Origin: DASQFU01 sp035632955
Lineage (GTDB): Bacteria > Eisenbacteria > RBG-16-71-46
DNA length: 5,648 nucleotides
Reading direction: 5' to 3'
NCBI GenBank assembly: GCA_035632955.1
Contig: DASQFU010000210.1
Coordinates: 1-5,648 of the forward strand
In this document: positions 1 through 5,648 of the stretch, in pieces
Layout of the letters: each line of letters opens with the position of its first letter
Numbering within the stretch: position 1 is the stretch's first letter
Position numbers and translations under genes: made by a program
Notes under the pieces: model-generated
What the model was told of the DNA's origin: nothing
Databases searched by the model: none
Seen by the model: the letters and a program-made list of their open reading frames with translations, nothing else

Positions 1-219
1 ATTGTCCAAGCTGGATCGCGCACGGTATGTACGCTCCCCCACGTACAAGGTGAATCAAGCTCCTTGCTTGCGGTACGTCCGTCTCAGTTTGAACGTGGTG
101 CATCACTCGCGTGTTAGTGCAGCGTTGCGCCTTGGCTGGCAAGGATCGAGCGGAATGCAGCGCATTCCGCATGATGTGCAATGGATCCGGCCCCGGTCTG
201 TGCGCTTCCGAACAAAGGC
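1..219. other. Downstream non-coding stretch, no gene recognised
   Basis: This region follows the stop of the glucan synthase and runs to the left edge. GC is about 58% (127 of 219), by eye lower than in the gene. I find no convincing coding frame, tRNA or rRNA. The plus-strand open frame beginning at position 2 has low-complexity basic and serine-rich content, no recognisable family, and runs antisense into the gene, so it is not called. The stretch contains one strong hairpin (150-170) and several weaker inverted repeats. Confidence 0.6.
150..170 (-). repeat. Perfect 9-bp inverted repeat (hairpin) downstream of the stop
   Basis: GCGGAATGC (150-158) and GCATTCCGC (162-170) are perfect reverse complements around a 3-nt loop. 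After one A/A mismatch (149/171), outer pairs at 145-148 and 172-175 may lengthen the stem on the plus strand. On the minus strand, the direction of the gene, the hairpin begins 50 nt after the TAG. No T-tract follows it (the next bases are TCGATCCTTGCC), so it is not a canonical intrinsic terminator. It could be a U-poor terminator, a 3'-end RNA stabiliser or a REP-like unit. The structure is certain; its function is not. Confidence 0.6.
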
Positions 220-3200
220 CTACCCGAGAACAACGCGCACTTTGTGGGCGCCATCCTCCATGAGCGGTACCCGGGTCGGGCCTTCCGGCAGCGTCTTGCC
301 GTCGAGCTCTGCGACCACGATTCCGCGGCTCACGCCATTGGGGTTCTCGACCGTAATTTCGTAGCGGGCAGAGCGATATTTGAAGACGATGTCGAAGCCG
401 GGCCATGCCTTGGGTATGCAGGGGTCGAGGAGCAGGTGCGCGCCCCGCAGCCGGAATCCGAGAATCGCTTCCAGGCCGGCGCGGTACAGCCACCCGGCAG
501 AGCCGGTGTACCAGGTCCATCCGCCGCGGCCGGCGTGCGGAGCGACCGAATACACGTCGGCGGCGACGACGTAGGGCTCGACCTTGTAGCGGCGCAAGTC
601 CGAGCGCGTGCTGGTGCGGTTGATCGGATTCAGGAGCGAGAACAGGCTCGTGGCCTGGTCCCCGTCGCCGAGGGCAGCGAAGGCAATCACCGACCATGCC
701 GCAGCATGGGTGTACTGGCCGCCGTTTTCCCGGATGCCGGGCGGATAGCCCTTGATGTAGCCGGGATCGTGCGGGGTGTGATCGAAGGGCGGCGTGAACA
801 ACAGGGCGAGGCCTTCCCTGACGAGCTGGTCGCTGACAGCGGCCATGGCACGCCGGGCGCGAGCCGCGTCGGCGGCCCCGGAGATCACGCTCCAGGATTG
901 CGCGATCGAGTCGATCCGGCATTCGGTGCTGGCGGACGAGCCGAGCGGCGAGCCGTCGTCGAAGTAGCCGCGCCGGTACCAGTCGCCGTCCCAGCCCTCC
1001 TGCTCGAGCGCGGCTCGCAGAGCTCCGGTGTGCGATAGCCACGTCTCGGCGCGCGCAGGCTCGCCGCGAGCTTTCGCCAGCGGCGCGAACGCCGCAAGCG
1101 TCGTGTGCAGGAACCAGCCAAGCCAGACGCTCTCGCCCCTGCCCAGCTCGCCGACGCGGTTCATGCCGTCGTTCCAGTCGCCCGTGCCGATCAGCGGCAA
1201 GCCGTGCTCGCCGACGGCGAGAGCCTGGTCGAGGCCGCGCGCGCAGTGCTCGAAGAGCGTTGCGCTCTGCTCCGCAGCCATCGGCTGGAAGTAGGCGTCG
1301 TGCTCGCCCGGCCGCAGGCGCTGGCCTTCGAGAAACGCGACGCGCTCGTCCAGCACCGCGAGGTCACCGGTCGTCTCGACATAGTGCGCGGCGGCGTAGG
1401 CGAGCCATACCGGATCGTCTGAAATACGGGTGCGCACGCCGTGGCCGGACGGCGGCAGCCACCAATGCTGGACGTCGCCTTCGACGAATTGCCGGGCGGC
1501 GGCGCGCAGGAGGTGCTCGCGCGCCAGCGCCGGTCGCGGCAGGGCGAGCGCCATTACGTCCTGGAGCTGGTCGCGGAAACCGTAGGCGCCGCTTGCCTGA
1601 TAGAACGCCGAGCGCGCCCACATGCGGCAGGCGAGCGTCTGATAGAGCATCCAGCGATTGAGCATCAGGTCCATCGACCGGTCCGGCGTTTTCACCTGAA
1701 CCGTGCCGAGCACCTCATCCCAGTAGGCAATCACTTCGCGCAGGACCGCATCGAGATCGGCCGCCCGGTAGCGCTCGATCAAGGATTGCGCATCGGCCGC
1801 CGTCGCTGCCTCGCCGAGGAAGAAGGCGATTTCCACCGCGCTGCCCGGCTCGAGCTCGAGCGGGGCTTGCAGCGCGCAGCAGGGATCGAGGCCGGGGCCG
1901 ACCCGCTGGGAGAGGACCGATTCCCCCGCGAGCGCGGCCGGGTTGTCGAGCGTGCCGTTGCGCCCGAGGAATTCCCGGCGGTCGCCGGTCCAGGCGGTCT
2001 GTCGTCCGCCCAGGTCCGCAAAGGCGACACGCGAGCCGAAGGTCATGTTCCAGGGGTTGCGCGCGAGCATCGCGCCGGTCTGCGGATCGATATCCGTGAC
2101 GACCGAAAACGCGGACGCGCCGCGCGACGCGCCGAGCACCCACTCGACATAGGCCGTGACCGAAAGCCGCCGGGTTCGCTCCGAGGTGTTGCGGATCGTC
2201 AGCCGCGAGATCTTGATCGGGTCCTCGAGCGGCACGTACTGGAGGAGATCGAGCGTGATGCCGCGTGCGCTGTGCTCGAACCGGCTGTATCCCTGGCCGT
2301 GGCTGACGGCATAGGGCGCCGCGTCGTCACGGATCGGCAAGGCCGTCGGCCCCCACAGCTCGCCGGACTCCTCGTCGCGCACATAGAGGACCTCGCCCGG
2401 CCGGTCGCTGACCGGGTCGTTCGACCAGGGCGTGAGCTGGTTCTCGCGGCTGCCGAGCGACCAGGTGTAGCCGCCGCCCTCGACCGCGACCTGAAAGCCG
2501 AACGAGGGATTGGCGATGACATTGATCCACGGCGCCGGGACCGACCGCCCGGCGCCGAGGATCGTCACGTACTCCTTCCCGTCCGCGGCGAATCCGCCCA
2601 GCCCATTGAAAAATTCGAGCTTCGGCGGCACCGCAACGGCTTTTGATACCAGCGTGAGCGGAAGTCGTTTTTGCGGCGGTGCCGGGGCGTCCGCTTCCTG
2701 GAGATGGGCGAGCTGCTCCGAGAGCGTGCCGCGTCGTCCCAACAGCACCGCCCGGGCCATGGAGAGAAGCAGGGCGCGTGTCTGCGTCGAAATGAGATCG
2801 GCACGCAGCACGAACACGGAGCCTCGCGCGAGGTCAGCTCCGATCTGCCGTCGGGTGTGGCTCGTCCGGACCAGCGCCTCCAGGCTGATCTGAAGGTCCT
2901 GGATATACGAGGAGGCCCTTTCGTTCAGGATCACCAGGTCGACGGCGAGCTGCTTCATCCGCCAGTACTCGTGGGCTTGCAGCAACTGGCGCACGATGGC
3001 GACGTCCTCGAGGTTGTCGATGCGCGCGAGAACGATCGGCAGATCGCCGGAAATGCCCTGCGCCCAGAGCCCCGGCGGAGCGCCGCCGCCGCGGCGCAGA
3101 GCGTCGGACGACGGACGCAGCGACGCATCGGCGTAGAGCAGGTGGCCCGCGAGACGCTGAAACAGGCCGGCCTGATCCGGATCGATACCGAGATGGCTCA

Positions 3201-5648
3201 ATTGCACCTGCCCCTGGGTCCACGCCAGGGTGGCCGCGCGGTCGAAGGCCGTCGCGTCGCGATGCTTGTCGGCCAGATCCAGCACCTCGTCGCGCGACGA
3301 CGCGACGATCGTCCAGAACGCAACGCGCACCGTCCCGCCCGGCGGCACCCGCACGCGGCGGCGAAACGCGAACACCGGATCGAGGACCGTGCCGGCGGTA
3401 TTGGAGAGGGGTCGGGAAAGGGGCAGGCCGTCCATCACCGCGATCGCCGAGCGCACTTCGCGTCCGCGGCCGAGGAAGCGGGCCCGGTCGGTTTCGATCT
3501 CGGGCTCGCCCAGCGCCTCGCCTTCCACGACGGCAAGATGCGCCGCCCAGATTTCGGGCTCGGCGCTCGAGCGACGCCGGCGCGTCGCCAGAATGGCGCC
3601 GAGCCTGGGGAGATACTCGGTTTGCACGAACAGCTTTGAAAAGGCCGGGTGCGCCGTGTCCGCGGCGGGCGGCGCCAGCGCGAGCTCGGCGTACGAGGTG
3701 AGCTCGATGTCCCGGCTCCGGGATCCCGCATTCGCGACCGACACGCGGCGGACTTCGGCGTTGTGCTCCGGCGAGACGAAGACATCGAGGCTGGTGGCGA
3801 TGGTTCCGTCGCGCCGCACGAACTCGGCACGATGCTCGGTGAACGTCACCTCGTAGCTGTCGGGTTCGACGCCGCTCGGCTGGTAGCCTGCGGACCACAG
3901 CTCGCCGCTGTCCACGTCGCGCAGGAACACATAACTTCCCCAGTCGTCGCGCGTGACGTCTTCGCGCCAGCGGGTGATGGCGAGATCGCCCCAGCGGCTG
4001 TACCCGGAGCCGGCCCCGGTCAGCATCACCGCATAACGGCCGTTCGAAAGCAGGTGCGCCTGCGGCGTGGCGCCGTGCGCGGAGCGCAGCCGTCGCACCG
4101 CGGGCAGCTCCAGGTCGTGGACCGTCGCTGCCGTCTTGACTTCTTCCGCCCTGGGGTGGGCCACCGCGACATCGCGCGGCGTGCGTTCCTGCAGCAGAAG
4201 CTCGGTCGCCTGCACGATCGGCTCGGCATGAAACCGGGCCCGCATCTTCCCGTCGATCAGGGCGTTGCCGATGGCGACGATCGTCATGCCCTGGTGGTGC
4301 GCCATGAAGGCGCGGACGATGGCGACGTCCTGCCCCGCCGGCAGGCGTGCGGGGGTGTAATCCAGCGCTTCGTAGAAGCCGTAGCGACCGCGCGCGCCCA
4401 GGGTCGCGAGCCGGGCGAAGTTGCGCGCCGCTGCTTCCGGATCGACCATGGCGGCGAGCGCGGTCGCGTAGGGCGCGATGACGACATTCTCGCTAAGGCC
4501 GCGGTTCAAACCCAGACCCGGGACGCCGAAATTCGAGTACTGATAGGTCAGCTCCAGGTCGCGCACGTTGTAGGCGGACTCCGAAAACCCCCAGGGCACA
4601 CCGAGCGCCGCGCCATGGGCCTTCTGCCGGCGCACCACCAGGCGGCTGGTCTGCTCGAGGAGGCTCCCGGCCGGTGCCCGCATGACGAGCGAGGGCATCA
4701 GATACTCGAACATCGATCCCGACCAGGAGATCAGCGCCGCGCCGCGTCCGATCGGCGTGACGGCGCGCCCCAGCCGGAACCAGTGGCGCGGGGCGACCTC
4801 GCCCTTGGCGATCGCCACGAAGCTCGCAAGGCGCGCCTCGGAGGCGAGCAGGTCGTAGCAGTTCGGGTCGAGAGCGCCCTCCGCGACCCGATAGCCGATC
4901 GAGAGGAGCCTGCGCTCCGCGTCGAGCAGAAAGCCGAACTGCATCGCGCCGGCCATGGCGCGCGCCGTCGCCTCGAGCGCGGCGAGGCGCCCTCCGAGAG
5001 CCCGCGCGGCGTCCGGCGCCAGGTCGCGGCCGTGACTCTTGATGGAGCGTTGCGTAGCTTCCGCCCAAAACAGCATTTCGGCGCCGGCGTCGTCGCCGCG
5101 TTCGCTCGCCAGCGTGCGGGCGATGTCGACCATGGTGGCCGCGGCCTCTTCGGAGGGCGTAGCGGCCAGCGCTTCGAGCGCTTCGTCAAGCTGGGCGTCG
5201 CGAAATCCCTGAGACGCTTCGCGCGTCAGCTGCAGGGCGTCTTCGATGCCGGCAAACCGTTCCGCACCCGCCACCGGGCTGCCGATCCACCCGCGACAGG
5301 CATTGGCAAGAGCGATCAGGTGCCCCGCCAGATTGCCGCTATCCACCGAAGAGACGTATTGCGGGTCCAAAGCCCGAAGATCCCGCGTGTCGTACCAGTT
5401 ATAGAAGTGGCCGCGGAACCGCGGCATGCCGCCCATGGTCGCGAGCGTCGCTTCCAGCCGCTCGACGGTCTCGATCATTCCCGCCCATCCGAAGTCGCGG
5501 GCGCTGACCGTGGAAAGAAGGTACAGGCCGAGATTGGTGGGGGAGGTGCGGTGGGCCAGCACCGGCTTGGGGTCTTCCTGGAAATTGTCGGGCGGCAGGC
5601 TGTGGTCCGCTGGCGTCACGAAGGTCTCGAAGAAGCGCCAGGTGCGGC
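220..5648 (-). CDS. ndvB: Cyclic beta-1,2-glucan synthase, C-terminal two thirds (5' partial)
   Basis: Inner-membrane enzyme that makes periplasmic cyclic beta-1,2-glucans from UDP-glucose. Seen: an uninterrupted frame enters from the right edge and ends at TAG 220-222, giving about 1,808 codons. Residues here are numbered from the GTG at 5617-5619. That GTG is an internal Val, not the start, because the same frame continues upstream as RTWRFFETF, a conserved family block. Order: GH189-type cyclisation domain (to ~495; LSENVVIAPYAT, AFMAHHQGM), first beta-sandwich (~515-775), helical connector (~790-985; LWAQGISGDLPIVLARI), second beta-sandwich (~1000-1300), GH94 barrel (~1305-1715; GTGDWNDGMN), C-terminal cap. 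Family knowledge: full proteins are about 2,800-2,900 residues, with an N-terminal membrane GT84 polymerase, which here lies outside the window. The GH94 module excludes the much smaller beta-1,3 NdvB of Bradyrhizobium. No promoter is visible because the 5' end is missing. No frameshift is seen. Family assignment is very secure; the symbol could equally be chvB or cgs. Confidence 0.96.
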   Translation of the reverse strand, partial: RTWRFFETFVTPADHSLPPDNFQEDPKPVLAHRTSPTNLGLYLLSTVSARDFGWAGMIETVERLEATLATMGGMPRFRGHFYNWYDTRDLRALDPQYVSSVDSGNLAGHLIALANACRGWIGSPVAGAERFAGIEDALQLTREASQGFRDAQLDEALEALAATPSEEAAATMVDIARTLASERGDDAGAEMLFWAEATQRSIKSHGRDLAPDAARALGGRLAALEATARAMAGAMQFGFLLDAERRLLSIGYRVAEGALDPNCYDLLASEARLASFVAIAKGEVAPRHWFRLGRAVTPIGRGAALISWSGSMFEYLMPSLVMRAPAGSLLEQTSRLVVRRQKAHGAALGVPWGFSESAYNVRDLELTYQYSNFGVPGLGLNRGLSENVVIAPYATALAAMVDPEAAARNFARLATLGARGRYGFYEALDYTPARLPAGQDVAIVRAFMAHHQGMTIVAIGNALIDGKMRARFHAEPIVQATELLLQERTPRDVAVAHPRAEEVKTAATVHDLELPAVRRLRSAHGATPQAHLLSNGRYAVMLTGAGSGYSRWGDLAITRWREDVTRDDWGSYVFLRDVDSGELWSAGYQPSGVEPDSYEVTFTEHRAEFVRRDGTIATSLDVFVSPEHNAEVRRVSVANAGSRSRDIELTSYAELALAPPAADTAHPAFSKLFVQTEYLPRLGAILATRRRRSSAEPEIWAAHLAVVEGEALGEPEIETDRARFLGRGREVRSAIAVMDGLPLSRPLSNTAGTVLDPVFAFRRRVRVPPGGTVRVAFWTIVASSRDEVLDLADKHRDATAFDRAATLAWTQGQVQLSHLGIDPDQAGLFQRLAGHLLYADASLRPSSDALRRGGGAPPGLWAQGISGDLPIVLARIDNLEDVAIVRQLLQAHEYWRMKQLAVDLVILNERASSYIQDLQISLEALVRTSHTRRQIGADLARGSVFVLRADLISTQTRALLLSMARAVLLGRRGTLSEQLAHLQEADAPAPPQKRLPLTLVSKAVAVPPKLEFFNGLGGFAADGKEYVTILGAGRSVPAPWINVIANPSFGFQVAVEGGGYTWSLGSRENQLTPWSNDPVSDRPGEVLYVRDEESGELWGPTALPIRDDAAPYAVSHGQGYSRFEHSARGITLDLLQYVPLEDPIKISRLTIRNTSERTRRLSVTAYVEWVLGASRGASAFSVVTDIDPQTGAMLARNPWNMTFGSRVAFADLGGRQTAWTGDRREFLGRNGTLDNPAALAGESVLSQRVGPGLDPCCALQAPLELEPGSAVEIAFFLGEAATAADAQSLIERYRAADLDAVLREVIAYWDEVLGTVQVKTPDRSMDLMLNRWMLYQTLACRMWARSAFYQASGAYGFRDQLQDVMALALPRPALAREHLLRAAARQFVEGDVQHWWLPPSGHGVRTRISDDPVWLAYAAAHYVETTGDLAVLDERVAFLEGQRLRPGEHDAYFQPMAAEQSATLFEHCARGLDQALAVGEHGLPLIGTGDWNDGMNRVGELGRGESVWLGWFLHTTLAAFAPLAKARGEPARAETWLSHTGALRAALEQEGWDGDWYRRGYFDDGSPLGSSASTECRIDSIAQSWSVISGAADAARARRAMAAVSDQLVREGLALLFTPPFDHTPHDPGYIKGYPPGIRENGGQYTHAAAWSVIAFAALGDGDQATSLFSLLNPINRTSTRSDLRRYKVEPYVVAADVYSVAPHAGRGGWTWYTGSAGWLYRAGLEAILGFRLRGAHLLLDPCIPKAWPGFDIVFKYRSARYEITVENPNGVSRGIVVAELDGKTLPEGPTRVPLMEDGAHKVRVVLG
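475..2622 (-). other. GH94 phosphorylase-like module (beta-sandwich plus catalytic barrel)
   Basis: GH94 enzymes are inverting phosphorylases; in cyclic glucan synthases this module controls chain length by phosphorolysis of beta-1,2-glucan. The beta-sandwich (~1000-1300) opens with FFNGLGGFAADGKEYVTIL (1003-1021), followed by APWINVIANPSFGF (1029-1042). The barrel (~1305-1715) carries the family residues. The general acid is Asp1484 in DWNDGMN (codon 1168-1170), matching the WND motif of cellobiose and chitobiose phosphorylases. Presumed phosphate contacts are Arg1349 in YGFRDQLQD (1573-1575), His1638 in GGQYTHAAAW (706-708) and Thr1705-Gly1706 in WYTGSAGW (502-507). All are present, so the module looks catalytically competent. 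Residue roles are transferred from characterised GH94 enzymes and were not tested for this protein. Confidence 0.9.
2665..3252 (-). other. Helical connector between the two beta-sandwich domains
   Basis: Residues about 790-985 are predicted by eye to be mostly helical and are strongly characteristic of this family. Examples are LFQRLAGHLLYADASLRPS (819-837), LWAQGISGDLPIVLARI (851-867) and MKQLAVDLVILNERASSYIQ (888-907). A proline/alanine-rich stretch (ADAPAPPQKRLP, 976-987) then leads into the GH94 module, a likely flexible hinge. The connector contains no catalytic motif that I recognise. Confidence 0.7.
3295..4077 (-). other. First beta-sandwich domain (GH94 N-terminal-like, Glyco_transf_36 type)
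   Basis: Residues about 515-775 look like the beta-sandwich that precedes the barrel in GH94 enzymes. Seen: SNGRYAVMLTGAGSGYSRW (525-543), WGSYVFLRDVDSGELW (560-575), and a run of alternating hydrophobic strands ending in VRVAFWTIVASSRDE (764-778). A related block recurs in the second sandwich (RDEESGELW, 1081-1089), so this domain looks like an internal paralogue. Cyclic glucan synthases carry two such modules, and the first has no barrel directly behind it. Its exact role is not evident from sequence; a structural or glucan-binding role is plausible. Boundaries are estimates. Confidence 0.75.
4132..5648 (-). other. Cyclisation (GH189-type transglycosylase) domain of the glucan synthase, N-terminally cut
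   Basis: This is the middle domain of cyclic beta-1,2-glucan synthases (Pfam glycoamylase-like, CAZy GH189). It closes the linear chain into a ring by retaining transglycosylation. Seen in order, numbered from the Val at 5617-5619: HRTSPTNLGLYLLST (23-37), a helical stretch to ~245, NCYDLLASEARLASF (253-267), ISWSGSMFEYLMPSLVM (297-313), WGFSESAYN (343-351), LSENVVIAPYAT (375-386), GRYGFYEALDYTP (411-423) and AFMAHHQGM (437-445). Candidate catalytic pair: Glu261 (4837-4839) and Glu347 (4579-4581). They are 86 residues apart, the spacing I recall from memory for the acid/base and nucleophile of the Thermoanaerobacter italicus enzyme, so the pairing is inferred. The domain probably begins before the window, and the 4132 boundary is approximate. 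Confidence 0.85.

Noticed and set aside
1..60. Promoter for a further minus-strand gene to the left
   Set aside because: TTGATT- and TACATA-like hexamers can be found, but their spacing (21 bases) is too long and no gene start is visible before the window ends.
150..170. Rho-independent terminator for the synthase
   Set aside because: The stem is good, but no run of T follows on the minus strand, so it is listed only as an inverted repeat.
181..1038. Plus-strand open frame of 285 codons beginning just outside the synthase stop
   Set aside because: It is antisense to the catalytic end of GH94 and in the same shadow register. No ribosome binding site stands out and no family is recognisable.
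1441..2646. Plus-strand open frame of 401 codons
   Set aside because: It lies wholly antisense to the GH94 module and is codon-aligned with it, so it stays open simply because TTA, CTA and TCA codons are rare in a GC-rich gene. Its translation is Arg/Ala/Glu-rich with no recognisable domain.
2671..3639. Plus-strand open frame of 322 codons
   Set aside because: It shares the codon-aligned antisense register with the synthase, has biased low-complexity content, and overlaps strongly conserved synthase sequence on the other strand.
2834..3898. Minus-strand open frame of 354 codons within the synthase
   Set aside because: It is an out-of-frame shadow in the same strand, extremely Arg-rich, while the main frame carries clear family motifs throughout the interval.
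1..5648. CRISPR array, insertion sequence, prophage or novel multi-gene system
   Set aside because: There are no regularly spaced repeats, transposase motifs or terminal inverted repeats, and the window has essentially one conserved housekeeping-type envelope gene.

Overview
The window is almost entirely one gene, read on the minus strand. It is the C-terminal two thirds of a cyclic beta-1,2-glucan synthase (NdvB/ChvB/Cgs family), running from the right edge (position 5648, 5' end missing) to a TAG stop at 220-222. About 1,808 complete codons are present. Family members are usually about 2,800-2,900 residues, so roughly 1,000 N-terminal residues lie outside the window, including the membrane-embedded GT84 polymerase.

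The part in view reads, in protein order: (1) most of the cyclisation (GH189-type transglycosylase, Pfam 'glycoamylase-like') domain, about 5648-4132; (2) a first beta-sandwich, about 4077-3295; (3) a helical connector, about 3252-2665; (4) a second beta-sandwich belonging to the GH94 module, about 2622-1720; (5) the GH94 (alpha/alpha)6 phosphorylase-like barrel with its catalytic WND motif, about 1707-475; and (6) a short C-terminal beta cap, about 468-223. No frameshift or internal stop is seen, and the expected GH94 active-site residues are all present. In this family the GT84 domain builds a linear beta-1,2-glucan, the middle domain closes it into a ring, and the GH94 domain trims chain length by phosphorolysis. 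The product is exported to the periplasm, where it serves osmotic adaptation and host interaction.

Positions 1-219 lie downstream of the stop. I see no gene there. They hold a near-perfect 9-bp hairpin (150-170) about 50 nt past the stop, and several weaker inverted repeats at 28-78. GC is about 58% by count, and by eye lower than in the gene (roughly two thirds GC).

The high GC, the strong codon bias and this gene type fit a Gram-negative proteobacterium, most likely an alphaproteobacterium (Rhizobiales-like), but one conserved gene does not fix the genus. I found no previously undescribed system. The many long plus-strand open frames are antisense shadows of this GC-rich gene.
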